Below are positions 29,336 through 42,033 of a DNA stretch of 64,000 nt, one piece after another. The stretch covers positions 6,180,501-6,244,500 of the forward strand of contig JAUCMP010000026.1 in NCBI GenBank assembly GCA_030770545.1, written 5' to 3'. Within the stretch, counting starts at the first letter, position 1; every line of letters begins with the position of its first letter. The stretch is from Macropodus opercularis (Eukaryota > Chordata > Actinopteri > Anabantiformes > Osphronemidae). Below the pieces are notes generated by a model. It worked only from the letters and a program-made list of their open reading frames with translations. It was not told where the DNA came from and did no database searches. Made by a program: the position numbers and the translations under genes.

Positions 29336-30978
29336 CCTGACGTCCAAGCAGTTAAAAGTGAAGCACACAAAGAGAAACACATTGATGGTTAGATGAAGAG
29401 GGGGGCGGACAACTTACTTAATATGTTGCATTATATTAGATCGATGGATATTTTATTAACAAGTCCAAAAACGTTTGTCTCTTCAATGTTTTGTGTTGGT
29501 TACGACACAGTTTTGAACACAACGATCAGGAATCAGTTAATGAATGTAATTTCAAGATGACACATTCACACACACTGATTTAACAAGTCACACTCCCAGA
29601 CTGTCAGAATAAAAACACTTCAAACACCATTTATTCGAACTAACAAACAATAAAAAGTTGACAAACTGCTGAAGTTTGTTTCCTGCTCTCGCTCTTCCCT
29701 CACTTTCTGTCTGGCTTTACACCAGTTCAACAAAAAGTTAAAAAGGCCTAAAAAGAATTAGTCTGGATTGTTTTCCTTCATCCGTTAGTTCTACATAAAA
29801 CTTAAAAGTCGTTCAGGTCTCTTAAAGTGGAATCTGCACTTCAGCCAGTTTATTTTTACAGCCGTGCCACGGCTCTCGTTGTGCTGCTTCACTTCCACTG
29901 GTCGGGACAGCTAGCACGAGAAGGAGCTTCAAAAGCAACGCTGGCATGGAGAAAAAAAAAAAAGTCAGCCCAACCCTCGTCTGCACTTTACGCAAGGCAG
30001 CAAAGCAGAAGCTAGAGGGAGAGGGAAGGACTGAAAATAGCCAAGCGGTCGGGGTCTGCATGCATCAGCACCACAATGATGATGACGATGGACGGACGAA
30101 CAGGAGGAGGGATGCTTGTGGGAGATGGTAGACATCTTAACAGTTTTAAATGAAGGGAGGTGAAACGACTCAGACGGTGAGGGTGCCGTCGTAAAAAACA
30201 GGAAAGCCAAACAAAGGTCGTACACAGAAAAGCTGGCACCAAACGATTTAAGTTTATTACTTAACTTAGCCAAACTCTGTAAGGGCAGGGGAAAAAAAAG
30301 CACATTGACAAGTCGAAACAGAGCAGAGAAGACAAAACAGCCCAGGACGGGAGAAACAGAAGAGGGGGAAGCGAGCGACTGCCAGGTTGCCATGGCGTCT
30401 GAACATTCCACTCTCTGAGAACATGTATATTTTCTGATCACAAGAAAAATAATCTGCAGGAGGAATTTTATTTTGAGAGCCGCCCGGGGATCCGAGGCTT
30501 AAAGCAGGTCAGACAGGAGTGTGTGAATGAATCCGTGTGCGTGTTCTCCACAGAGCTAACGTAGAAGCAGCGGGCATCACCGGGCGGAGGACATGTGAGG
30601 CTCGAGTAACACATGACCCACTGAGCAAACGTCCCCACCCGCTCACACAGGACACACGTGGTCTGGGGAAGGTCTGGGGGAGACGACGTTGACACGGGTA
30701 TCACACGTTTCTCATCTCAGCCTGTACTTGTTCTTTTTAAATCAACCTCAACATTCAGTGTTTCATTTACGCAGCAGCAAGTGCAAAGGAAGACGGAAGA
30801 TACTGCTGATCTTCACAAGAACTGCCCTAAGCCCCCAAAAGCCTGATCACTTAAACACCATTGACGCCTTTGTTCTCCCTCCACGAACAGAACAGATGAA
30901 TCAGTGCTCATGACCATTAAGTCATGTTTTACAGGTTGCCTGCTGCTTCTTACTCCATCTCTCCCTCGGAGCATTTAA

Positions 30979-31003
30979 ACACACACACACACACACACAC
31001 ACA
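30979..31003. repeat. (CA)n microsatellite
   Basis: CA run of about 12 units. Confidence 0.9.
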
Positions 31004-32560
31004 ACTATTTTCCACTATATTTAGTTTCTCCGTCTCACAACCTCAGGGTCTCGCTGTTTGAGGAATGTGGGGCACAAAGGTACAGGAGCAAAACTGAAGA
31101 GAAAGCAGCAAACTGCATCCAGCCACTATTTCTGAACCATGAACACGATGCGTATTAAGAGCGATAGCGTTGCAAGTGTGGCGCTAAATCGACTCGGACC
31201 AGACGAGCAGCGCATCTGGCTGATGAAGGTGTGAAGACTTACCGGCTATAACGTCTGCATAGAGATCATTCAATTAATTTAGAATTGCTCAATTAAAATT
31301 ATTAGTTTAAACAGTCCCCGCTACACTATTCATTCTGCAAGCATCCACAGTTTCTCCATGCATCCAGTCAGGTTTTCCTTTAATCTGCCACATTTCTGTC
31401 TTCTTAGTTGTGGTTCCCTAATCCACATGTTCGTGTTCCTACACAGATCAAAGCCGAGCCATCAGATGCATCAAAGTAGGAAAAAAAAAAGACAGCAAAC
31501 ACATTTGATGTCGCCTCTCTGAGCCTCACCCAGAACCAGGCAGCGCTGGAGTCGGGACAATGCATTTTAGGTTGTACTAAAATGACACGAACACCTTTAG
31601 TTCAATGTGCGAGGGAGCCGCACTTATGAAACACAATTTTCATGAAACGCACCGAGCAGAGCTTCCGTTTGTTTGTCCTCGGCCATGACGTGCACCCTCA
31701 GCGTGAACCCAGCCTCTGCGGTGGCCTGGACTGGTGCGGCTGCACTGAACCTCTGCCAGCAACTGTCACGTCAGTCAGTAGCCCAACGACTGCAAATAAC
31801 AGACTAAACATCATAAATTCTAGGCGAGGGAAGCTGTAACTATAATGCCATGGAAGAGAGGCTGAAACAGACATGTTACAGCGTCCAGCATATAAACAGT
31901 CGTTAAACTGTAGTGATGGTACCCAAGACATACAAACCCTGCTGCTGGCCGAAGGACTTGGGGTCAACATTTCGCCATTTTTGGATACTGCTGAGGTTAA
32001 AGACTTGCTGCACATCTGCAGGTGGCATGGAGTCGTATGCATCTACCACCATCGCTGGCAGCCTTTTAGCTTTGACTCCATCACACTGAGGTATTTCAGG
32101 TCTCTGCAATCCACCACGAGTATTGTGGGACCAAATAGAAATTAGAGCATGGTTCACCTTTCCTCCCCTCCTCTGATTATGGTCTGTCTGACTGTTTGGC
32201 CAGATCTTTAGGAGGAAGAATCCACCTTAAGCAGCCTGGAATGGCTCCTGAAATATGCCAAATATGCCCCTGAAGCCCCCCTTTATTTTCCTGAAGACGT
32301 AGGTCTGCTAGCCCACCCTCTTTCCCTTCTGGATCCCCAACCCGCAGCATTCCTGCGCTGTGCACTGCACCGAACACACGCATACTTATAATCACAGATG
32401 ACCCACTCGCATAGAAAATGTGAAGGACATTAATAACAAGTTTCCACCCAGCTGACCCAGACATGCCTTTTAAGGGTAAGCGGTTCAGATTTCTCTTTTC
32501 ATTAACTTCCAAAAATACTCCTGGACCAGGCGGGAGATGGGGGAGTGACGGGAAAAGAAA

Positions 32561-32572
32561 GGGGGGGGGGGG
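32561..32572. repeat. Poly-G run
   Basis: Twelve consecutive G. Confidence 0.9.
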
Positions 32573-34499
32573 TGCTCTTCTCGGGAGAGGGAGAAAGTGA
32601 GCAAGGCAAGATAACAATCGGAAGGAAAGAAGGGAAATACTGGCCTGATGGAGGAGGAAAATACAAATGTGGCGAGAGAGTTTACAAGTAAAGTCTTAAC
32701 TTTAGCTCTCCCCAGTTAAAATGCCTCCCTCCCTCCCTCCCTCTCCCGCTCTGCCTAGCTGTGCCTCCTACATGCTTTTGAAGGCCACTTCCTTTCCAGT
32801 TCTTCCCTCCACTCGTCCCAGCCCCGTGAGGTAGCCATTTCTGAGGAGCCTCCACTATCACCGGAACGAAACGCTCCTGTGAAATGGTAGAGGATGAAAT
32901 ATTTAACAGAAAACCCAAATATTATATAAGTAGTGGAGTGACCCACATGCGTTCAGCCATGTGGGGCCGACCACAAGTTAAACAGTAGACTTATCACCTG
33001 CCACTGTAAAGATATGTGTATGATATATGAAAGAGATTGAGGGCAGAGGGTTTGAGAGAAAGACACAGATTCACATACACCTAAAGTGTTTACACCTGTG
33101 CACCTACTAAGCACATTGTTGTCAGGACCAAAAAGACGCGTGAGACACCGACTGCAAAACCTGGAGACCAAACTACCAGACTGACCGCTTCACTGTGGAT
33201 CAAGCAATAACAGAACACGAGCTGACCCTGAGGTAAATACAGTGGTTCTGTCCTATGGTGCAAACTCAAGATGAAGGCCGGGTGATGGGTTCTGAATGTG
33301 AGAAACTTCCCTAAAGAGAGATTCACACAAAAACACGTAGATTGTGCGATTAGACAGACAGAAGGGACGGCAGCGCTGTGCGTTGGCGTCTGCGTTAATG
33401 AGAGCGGGGTGTGCGAACGCTCCGAGCTGAGATGTGCTTCTGGCTGCTGCTCGCTGAGTGACTGACACTCTCAGCCTCTAGTATCTGATGACAGATCTAC
33501 ATGGCTGGAAGCGCCGCGGCGTGCAGACACGCGCACAGACGCACACATACGACGCACAGGGTTCAAGAAGTTTGAACTGCAGCTGAAATCACAGAGCCCT
33601 GCCCTGTCAGTGGCCCACCGTTGATAAAGAACGCCGGCAGGAAGAGCGGCGGGGAATGAAGGGAACATGAACAGAGAGCACGATACAGAACATCCAGGAA
33701 GTGTGTTTGTCCTGGAAAATCTTCCCTCTGTTGCACTTCCTGAAGCATTATCTATATTTTTCTGTGCCCTGTGGCGACTGCTTAAAGCCTTTAGCAAATT
33801 ATTTCACTTAAATCGGGAGAAAACCCTGCGGACGTTCATTTCCGAAAACGCTTTTACGCCATTGACCCATGTTCTCGCAAGGCTGCTCGTAGACAGACAG
33901 CAACTCCAGGAGGCCTGTGAATCGTCATTCTGTCCTTGATACTGAGCCATAACTGCATTATAACAAAACACAAACACGCAGTCATAGCGGATGTGCGCTC
34001 ACTGGCTGTGTGGGCTTTAATACGAGCTCCCAGAGACCATGAATCACCTGCGCTATTTCAAGGAGGCCCCGGTTTTGTAACGCTTGCAACATCACTCTGA
34101 GCGTGTGCATCCGCTGCTCTATTCCTGGGCGAGAAGGGCTACCGAGGCTAAAAATGTGGCAAACGCCAATAATAGCCAAACTCATCCAGTGTCAATTGTG
34201 CCAGACCTATCGCACCGTCTTAATGGGATGTACACGCTGTCTGCTCTTCAAACTTTCATTTATTCCTCTGCGATCTTTTCTTGTGGGTTTGATATTATTG
34301 GAGGGTAGTGATGGAAATTAAATGGGGCAATTTCTCAGTATGGCTTCCTTCCCACTAAGAAATAACACAATCCATACTTTTTCTGCATGCACTTGCAACA
34401 TGTGACACAAATGTAATTCTGTAATTCCACACTAATGTGATGGTACCACACTAACAGTAGGGGATACGCACATAATCGCTGATGTGTTGTGTGGCAGGA

Positions 34500-34670
34500 A
34501 CGCAGCCACTGGCTTGGTTCGACATTCCCGGCGGTTTGATTCTCCCAGGCAAAAAACCTCAATATTTTAATTTAATCCCCAGTGCAGTCGTTTAGCCACG
34601 GCCTAATCCCCAGGTCCAGTGCTTAGTCTGATAATTACCCTTATTGGACACCCATAATGATTAGTTTTTG
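34500..34670. promoter_or_regulatory. Candidate conserved non-coding element
   Basis: This is non-repetitive AT-rich DNA with several closely spaced homeodomain-type cores (ATAATTACC, CATAATGATTAG, TTTAATTTAATCC) and no open frame of note. It resembles vertebrate developmental enhancers in texture only. I cannot measure conservation here. Confidence 0.2.
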
Positions 34671-35849
34671 GTTTCACCCAAAGCTGTGCACACAGTTTCA
34701 TACGGCGGCCGCGGCGTTCTGCAGAGTGGAAAACCAATCATGCGAGGTGCAGTCCGGGTCGTAAAGGAGGGGAGAGGGGTGCGACAGGCTCTGGACAGGA
34801 CGCGATGCAAACCGTGTCCTTGTGCCTTGAGTTTCATTTCTTGGCATCCTGGACACTCGAGTGATCATAAACCAGCTGGTGGCGGCACACCTCCTGTGTC
34901 AACACCAACGGCTACCAGCCACATGAACCAAGGCGCGTTCAGCAACCTGGGCATCGCTGGGCCACAGCCAGCCAGCACAACGGAACCGAACAGGGAGCAG
35001 CACTTTCCAAAAGGCCTAAACGCACCAAGCGCCATAATCGGGGCTAATTCACACGTCTCGCTCCTCACTTTGCTGCTACTCTCATTTGATTTTCCTTTAG
35101 CGTTCATGTGAAGGAACATTTCCAAACCTGACAGCAGAAACTGCTGACGTTTCCTCGGCATGTGGCGTAAGAATCCCTACGCTCAGCTGGTGCTAGGAGG
35201 GCGAGCCCGACTGGAAAACCCTCAGCCAGGCTTTTTGTCTTCTTCGCGTCTGAAACAGGTCAAGGCAGGTCCCCTCCACGTCCTTCCCTCCCCGTGCTGC
35301 TCTTTATGAGCCCCACCTGGCAGACTGGTGCTCCTCCACCACAACTACCTTTTCTTCTACTGAAATCTACTGACACTAAGACTTTGGGCCTCGCCACCTT
35401 GTTTTCACACTTCCACAGAGGGAGCACATCTGGTAGACAAAGTTGAAATTGTTTGGACCTTAAACCTCCCAAAGCTGTAGATAAAAGTCTTTCAACGTAA
35501 TCAGTAACTTTACTGCAACTGGTGATTAATTATCAGCACCAGTTTTCACTTCGTGTCCGTCCACTGCTTTGGTTACATTCAGGCAGCCTGGAGACAAAAA
35601 CACGCACAGTTCACAATGACTTCATGCGGCAGCGGCGTTCAACCTTTAAAAACCTACGACGCCAAGTTCTCTATGCTCGGGTGTGTTAAATGTGGTCCAG
35701 GTCAGTGTCTCGGTGGTCTGGCACAAAGTCTAGATGAGCTAAAGCAGCTAAATGCGATGCACATCAGCGTCTGCGCCACCGAAACGCGTTTGTTTTAATC
35801 CGCGTCTTCTCGTTGGCAGCTTGTCGTGTAGTCGCCTGCGCAACGACCT

Positions 35850-35894
35850 GCGGTGTAACGCGACGCCAGCGTGTGACTGTGCGCGTTACACCGC
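35850..35894. repeat. Perfect 13-bp inverted repeat in CpG island
   Basis: The left arm GCGGTGTAACGCG (35850-35862) and right arm CGCGTTACACCGC (35882-35894) are exact reverse complements, separated by 19 nt. Confidence 0.9.
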
Positions 35895-36155
35895 GGAAAC
35901 TGTGCGGTCCCGGCCGAAATAAGACGCAGACTGTGCGCGCCGCTCCACTCCGGCCACCTGAGGGGGGGTTTGCGCCGCAGCCCTGGATGCTTCCGCTCGG
36001 CTACGAAACGCGCAGAGGTGGAGGAGGGTTGGGGAAACTCGCCGCAGTTCAGACTCCAACTCAGGAAGCCGCTGCCCGACCCCACAAACACTGGCCCCCG
36101 AGTCCGCACAACCACACACGCCGCCGAAGGGAACGAGAGACGGCGACAACTTTAC

Positions 36156-36420
36156 CTCAGCGGCTCCAGCGCCGGGTCAAAAACGCGCCGACAGTAAATC
36201 CACAACTTCCCGCGGCCGGAAGGACCCGCTGCTACTGGTCCACATATCCAGACCCCACCAGAGAGAGAGCGGCTGCGCTGCGGGCGCTGCTTCTCGGCTT
36301 CCTGCTGCCCCCCGGGTCGCTTTCGCTGCTCCTTTCCTCTCGGATATTCCCTCCCTGGGCCGTGGGAGCTCAAACCCTCACATTCCACCGCGTCCTTAAC
36401 AATGACCAAAAAAAAAGGTG
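36156..36420 (-). other. luzp1: Predicted non-coding first exon of luzp1
   Basis: On the minus strand the island contains GCCGCTGAG|GTAAAG, a good donor with the exon ending at 36156. Joined to the acceptor at 18538 it would give a leader spliced onto the luzp1 start exon. The transcription start is not visible, so the upper limit is a guess; no TATA box was seen. Confidence 0.3.
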
Positions 36421-36600
36421 GGTTTTCCTTTTCTGCTGCCGGAGGACCCACCCCTCTCGGGAAGACTCTGCCCGGTCTGACCGCAAAGAGAACGCCCTTC
36501 CCGGCTGCGAGGTCCCGCCTCTCTCCCCCCACAGTGCGAGGCCGGTGAGAGGAGGAAGGGATCCAAGCGGAGGCTGCGTGACCTCAACGCAGTAGCTCCC

Positions 36601-39600
36601 ACAGCAGACACAGCTAATGATCACCTCTGCTCCAGGAGCACAGCAGAATATGTAACGACTCCAAACAGTGCAGTACCATGAGGTCACCTAGTAACAGACT
36701 AAATGTCCTCTCCAGTAGCCATGTTTGTGCAAATGATGATTAATATGCATATGATTATAGTATAATCATGTCTAATGTGTAAGCTGCCTTAACAGACACA
36801 GACCTCACTGTATATAAAGTATTATGGTACCGAACCACATCCCAACCCTCCGGTTTCTTCCCCCCGGATCCAAACCTCTGGGAGCCCGTCTTTCAAAACA
36901 GTACAACCATCACTGCATGTTCATTGTCTCTCAGTTATGTAGCCGTTTCAGCTTAGCGCTGTGAATCTGATAGGCGGCCGGGCCAAGCAGGTGAAGACAG
37001 ACCCACACGCAGTCTGATCGTGAAAAGCAACTTCACGGGGACATCAGCTGCTCCAAACAGGAGGCAGTTGTTGAACGTCAAAAGTCTCACGGTCGTCAGC
37101 CGCCTTGACGCTGCGTGTCTTCACACAGGCGTTTGCCATTTGTTGATATTCCCACAGTCGGGCCTTTTGTTAAAAACACGACTCTGTCTCAGAAAAGCAT
37201 ACCGCTCTAATTATATCACTTGACATAATTGGCAAGGCGAGTTACGAATGCTGCCACAGTGCGGCTCTCTCCAGCTGGGGACAAGGCCAAAGATACAGAG
37301 CAATCAAAGGGAAATGAAATCCCTCTAGAAGCTTAAGGCACAGCAGACATGCCCAGACACCTGAACGCCACACAGCTAAAGCCACAGGTGTCTGTGAACA
37401 TGCACCTAAGTTCTCACCTATTCAGCTTCGTGTGTCTGCATATTTCTTTTTTGAAACTTAAAAGGAGATGTGCAATGCGAGCTTATCCCTCCCTGGTCTG
37501 GTCTAGACATTAAAACAAAGCCTGGTCTACAGTATGCAAAGCACCACAATCCATCAGGACAACAAAAACAGAAGATGACATATGGGCTAAGACTCTTTTT
37601 TTATGAGGTCATGTTTCATCCATTCTGACGTGTTCGGTTCATGCACGGACAAGTTTCTGTCGTTTGAGGAATTTGCCCTAATACATCAAGTGATATAAAT
37701 GTAAATGTATAATGCAGACGGGTGCATAAGGACGTGGTTTGAGGGAATGTAATCTCCAGCAGCACAAGCCGTGTCAGGAAGAGCTGTGAGCAAGCCAACG
37801 TCCTTCCTAATCCCAAACTTCCTCCTGAAGGCGGCAGCAGCTCGAACCTTCTTCTAAGAGGAGGTTCACTGTTTGCCTCTGACATTTTAAGCATTTTATT
37901 CCACCCACAGAGACTTGCAGTGACTGTAACAGCAGTCAGCGGTAATCTCTAATAATCCTCTGCAGATTACCAAAATTACAAGCAGGCAAAAGAACAGAGT
38001 GCACGGATCAGGTCAGCAGTCACCTGACAAAAATATTCATTTGACTACAGCATGAACTAATGTAAGAAATGAACACGCGAGCGGTGGGATGTAATTCCAC
38101 TGTGTGGCTTATACTGGTGTGTTCCTGCTTTGCGTCGTTTTAGGAGCTTGGCTGGGGATTAGCGCGCTTAATTCACTGGGCTCTCAGAGAGGGTAATGGG
38201 CAGTATTTAAACAGATGTAACCCCAATGGATCAAAATGTGGGACAGCTTGACATGTAGGAAAACATGCACTTATCCTCTGCCATTAAGCACTGACAACTT
38301 CACAGGCTTGTCGCTCGCCGCACTCAAAAATAGGTTGGACATTTCAGGTTGTCGAGCGTGTTTTGATTTGAAAACACACAGAATGTCCCACGAGAGAGAG
38401 AGAGAGAGTTGAAACCTTTGACGGATTTTTAAAAGTTCTTGTCCGACTGTCAGTTCCGACATGATTTCTGAAGTGCAGATGCTTCAGCCTGTCTCGCTCA
38501 CTCGTTCTCACTGCAGGGGGACATTCCTCAAGCCCCAGCCTCTGGCACACAGTAAATCTGCCTGAGAGAAACCCACACTCTACCGGGAAAGCCATGCAGC
38601 TAAACACGACCCGTTTATCTGTTCTCATGCCAGTGAGTTTCATGTCTGCCAGAGGCGAAGGCTCGTGGATCAAGGTGAGGTGAAGGAGCGACTGTAAAAG
38701 GTGTTAATGGGCCAAGGAGAGCTCCATGCAGGCAGCTCCCTCCCGTCCTGCCTCCCCGAGGAATGCATAGCTCTGACTTCTGACTGTGTGGCTCCTCCAC
38801 GACGATGGTTAGATATCCCATAAAAACAGCAGAGCATTCCGCCCCCCCCTTTAGCTCTTTACACTTGGACTGAACGTGCAACCTCACTGGAAGGACGCGC
38901 GGGGCAGCAGATGCAGCAGATGCAGCAGATGCAGCACATCACCGCTCACCTGCACGACTCGACGTCAGGCTTGTTTTTCCGGGCCATTAGCAGACACATT
39001 GAGGAATTTATGTGCGATAGCGAATCAATTGGGATGGAGCCTGAATAACGTCAAGCGTATCACATAGGATGTCTCTGTTACCATGACCACGCAATAAAAT
39101 AAAGCCCTTTAAAGTGTCTGTGACTGACATGTCAACTAACAGTAACCTTGGATGTATGTAGCTCCTAATGTCGATATAAAGCTCTAGTTATATTTGAAAA
39201 GTTCTTTTAAATATTAATATATAAGGTGAAGTTGACCTAAACCTTTATTTGTCAGTGTTCGCCCTATTGCTGCTGCCCCCAGGTGGCTAAAATACGAATG
39301 AATCCACACCCAATACTCATTAACTCACCAGTTCAGAGTTGTGGGTTTGTAAAGCTACTTCTGTCTTTGTCGGTGTTGGGACAGTGTCAACCAGCAGCAA
39401 ATACCTGCTCCAGACAACTGATTCATTCACGATGATCTAAATAAGCAGAAGGTTCGGTCGGCAGTAAACACGGATCCTCATCAAGGTTGGCTGTGTTTTC
39501 ATTACTATCACAGGAAACAAACGTGACTCAGATTACAGATTAACACTAATCTCATGTGTAGTGTAAGTACGCTCACAGCAGCTGGTAGGTCCGTTCTAGC

Positions 39601-41937
39601 CACGCACCGAAACAAGAGATTCAGCTCGGCTGGAGGCGGTGACCCTTCAGCAAGGCAGCTTAGCGCTTGTAGTTCAAATCTACCGCACAGACATCACAGT
39701 GTTTTCTGTTTTCTCCTCTAACTCCTGATGATGAAGCAAATAAATATATTCACCAAACTGCTGAACTGCACGTGTAATATTTCAACTGCAAGAAAGAATA
39801 GTCTCCACAGAGTTGTTGCCATATCCACATCTTCATGCACTGCTTCAGCCCGAGACAAAGCTCAGTGACTTGCTCAGGAATCTAGTGAATCCAAACCCAA
39901 ACCACAAGCAAAATGTACGTGAACTGATGTTTTTTTGTGTGAGCCTGCATATACCCAGCGAACCAGAACCAAGACTCCCTGCGCCAGGCCACAGTAACAG
40001 CAGTGAGGCTGGATGTGGGAACTACAAGCAGAAGAGATGTTGTGATGTGCTTCTACCGAGCAGCTGATGGTACAGAGGAGAGACAGAGTGGTGGAGCATC
40101 ACCTAGAGTGACGTCACACCGCTGCTCTGCGACGTTTCAGGCCTTAGATGCCCTGATTCTCATTGTTGAACCTCGTTCTCCCCCGTGTGGGCAACATGCG
40201 TTACTACATCCAGGTGAGTCATGGCATCTGGACGACATGAGGTTGCCTGAGAGAGGACATGGACTGTTCCTCCACTAACAGGAATTCAAACATGTGCTGT
40301 GTTTATTCACTTTACAGTTAATTCAGAGATATGTCGCAGCAAAGCTTGAGTTTGACTGCAGTTCATGCAGTCCTGCAGGCCTGAGAGCGAAGAGCACTGA
40401 TGAGAAGACGTATACAAATATAGAAACCGCTGCAGGAAACGCAACCAAGTGCATTGAGGGTAGAAACAGAACCAAGAGCAGACCTACATAAGTACAGAAG
40501 AAACGCTGAGTAAGGAGAAAACACAATACATATATTACACAGTAGTAATAGTGAAACTTTGTGGTTGGACCAGAGCCACAGCAGCCCAGTAAATAAAAAC
40601 AAAGAATGTAAAAAACTTAACAAAGACCAAAGTCGTGTTGTGTTTTCGTATACTGGCCACAGGTGATTCCTGTTCTACCAGCTCTTTGTTGCTGACATCA
40701 TTTCCCATCCAGAGCAATAACTACTATTCTTATGAATGAAGAATTGCAACTAATAAAAGTCCCACATTGCTTAAAGTGGGCTCCTTTGTAATTGGACTTG
40801 TGAGGAATCAATATGACAAACACAAGCAGATTGCACCACTCGTGTATTTCCCAAGAAATGTGAGCATTTCCCAAGCAGGAAGAAATCCCCCCCCCGCCGC
40901 CTCGTGAGGCGTTCAGAGGCACCACCCGGTGACTCGCTGACACTTCAGTCTGTCAGACACAGCAGCTGCAAGAGCTCACAGCGTGGGAGACAAAGGAGAC
41001 AGAGGAGGAAAGCACAAAGGTTAGAAGTGTTTAAATTAACCTTGAACTCTTTAAAGCTCTGTGACCTATTACAGCAAACCCTTCACTCACTGATTGAGCT
41101 GATTGTCAGCAAACTCGAATGTATCAGATGAGAAATGTTCAGATTTATCGCTGCTTTTAGTGAAAGGATGATCTGCGTTGCCGGCGTTTGTCATTTCTGG
41201 CTGACTGAGTAATTTAGGTTCACGCTGTGTTTGGTGCCACAGCAGAACCAAAGCTGACATGTGTTATGCTTCCTCATCAACAATAGGTTATTTTGATTTT
41301 GAGGTCAATGTTACTTACTTACTTGCTTTCTCAGACTAAACTCCAGTAACTGCCAGTCATTCGACTCGGTGAAGAGTTGATAACCCATCTCAGGTGTCAG
41401 GGTGTTGGGAGTCTTGGAAGCCTGACCAAACTCGTTTTTGAACTAACGGCAAGAACAGGTCTTAATGATTCTGTGACTACAGTCGCTCGTGTAAAATGTG
41501 CAGGTCTGTTGGAACCGCACAATGAGAGGAATGTGGTCGGTGCAACGTCTGGACTGGTTGAAGTCAAGAAAGAGGCGCTGAAGTCGGGACTCTGGTCCCT
41601 GTGAGTCACTTCAGCTGTAAATCTTTATGATGCTGCTGATGACCCCTAGGTTGTTGCTGGAGGTTTGAGTTTACGGTTAACTGATCCAGGGTCCACAGCA
41701 CATCAGCGTTTACCGTCTGAACAGCAGCGTCGTCTCTTCTCAGACCCTCAAACAGCACCAAAACACTCTAGTGTCGTATAACTGTTTTGCTCTGTCATTG
41801 TTTAGTACAGTTTGTTTTTGACAGTCAGGCGTGAAACTGCACGTTTAACATTACTTCTTTGACTTTCGTCTTAACACCTTTCAGCTGCTTCCTGTGCTTT
41901 CACATCAGCAGTAACTTGTTGGTTATGAGCTGCACAG
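36601..41937. other. Intergenic spacer between luzp1 promoter and ptafr
   Basis: I found no coding exon that I can support. An upstream non-coding exon of ptafr could lie here but I cannot identify it. The only repeat I marked is the 9-bp tandem repeat at 38904-38937. The segment at 38080-38230 is AT-rich and non-repetitive. Confidence 0.6.
38904..38937. repeat. Tandem 9-bp repeat GCAGCAGAT
   Basis: Three perfect copies of GCAGCAGAT are followed by a partial fourth. Confidence 0.9.
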
Positions 41938-41945
41938 TATAAAAA
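41938..41945 (+). promoter_or_regulatory. TATA-like box upstream of ptafr
   Basis: TATAAAAA lies 63 bp before the first in-frame ATG (42001) and 96 bp before the preferred ATG (42034). It could drive an unspliced ptafr transcript, in competition with a spliced leader joined at 42028. Confidence 0.35.
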
Positions 41946-42033
41946 GTTGTGGTCTTTAATCTAAGGTGTTATACAGAATACAGAAAAAGGTTTCACATCC
42001 ATGTTAAATATGTTTTATGTTCCACAGACAGAA

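Larger units (their letters stand above)
18539..36155 (-). other. luzp1: luzp1 first intron (probable)
   Basis: No supported coding exon lies on either strand in about 17.6 kb. The stretch holds microsatellites (21302-21356, 27169-27201, 29287-29334, 30979-31003), purine- and pyrimidine-rich runs (near 24979-24999 and 32722-32749), a G run at 32561-32572 and AT-rich segments with homeodomain-like sites near 34.5-34.7 kb. Open frames here are short or low-complexity. Assignment as an intron depends on the predicted first exon at 36156. Confidence 0.4.
35790..36600 (-). promoter_or_regulatory. luzp1: CpG island, probable luzp1 promoter
   Basis: This is by far the most CpG-dense stretch of the window, in AT-rich surroundings. 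It lies upstream of luzp1 in the correct orientation and contains a consensus splice donor on the minus strand. No other gene start near it fits: ptafr begins 5.4 kb away with its own TATA-like box. The island contains a 13-bp inverted repeat at 35850-35894. A long plus-strand open frame across it is best explained by the GC richness. Confidence 0.5.

Noticed and set aside
35813..36595. A 260-residue open frame on the plus strand across the CpG island.
   Set aside because: It is Arg/Pro/Ala-rich, resembles no known protein and is expected from high GC, which removes stop codons. No splice context or Kozak start supports it.
39600..39700. A possible tRNA-derived SINE, with GTTCAAATC resembling a B box.
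   Set aside because: No convincing A box, no poly(A) or simple-repeat tail, no target-site duplication and no second copy in the window.
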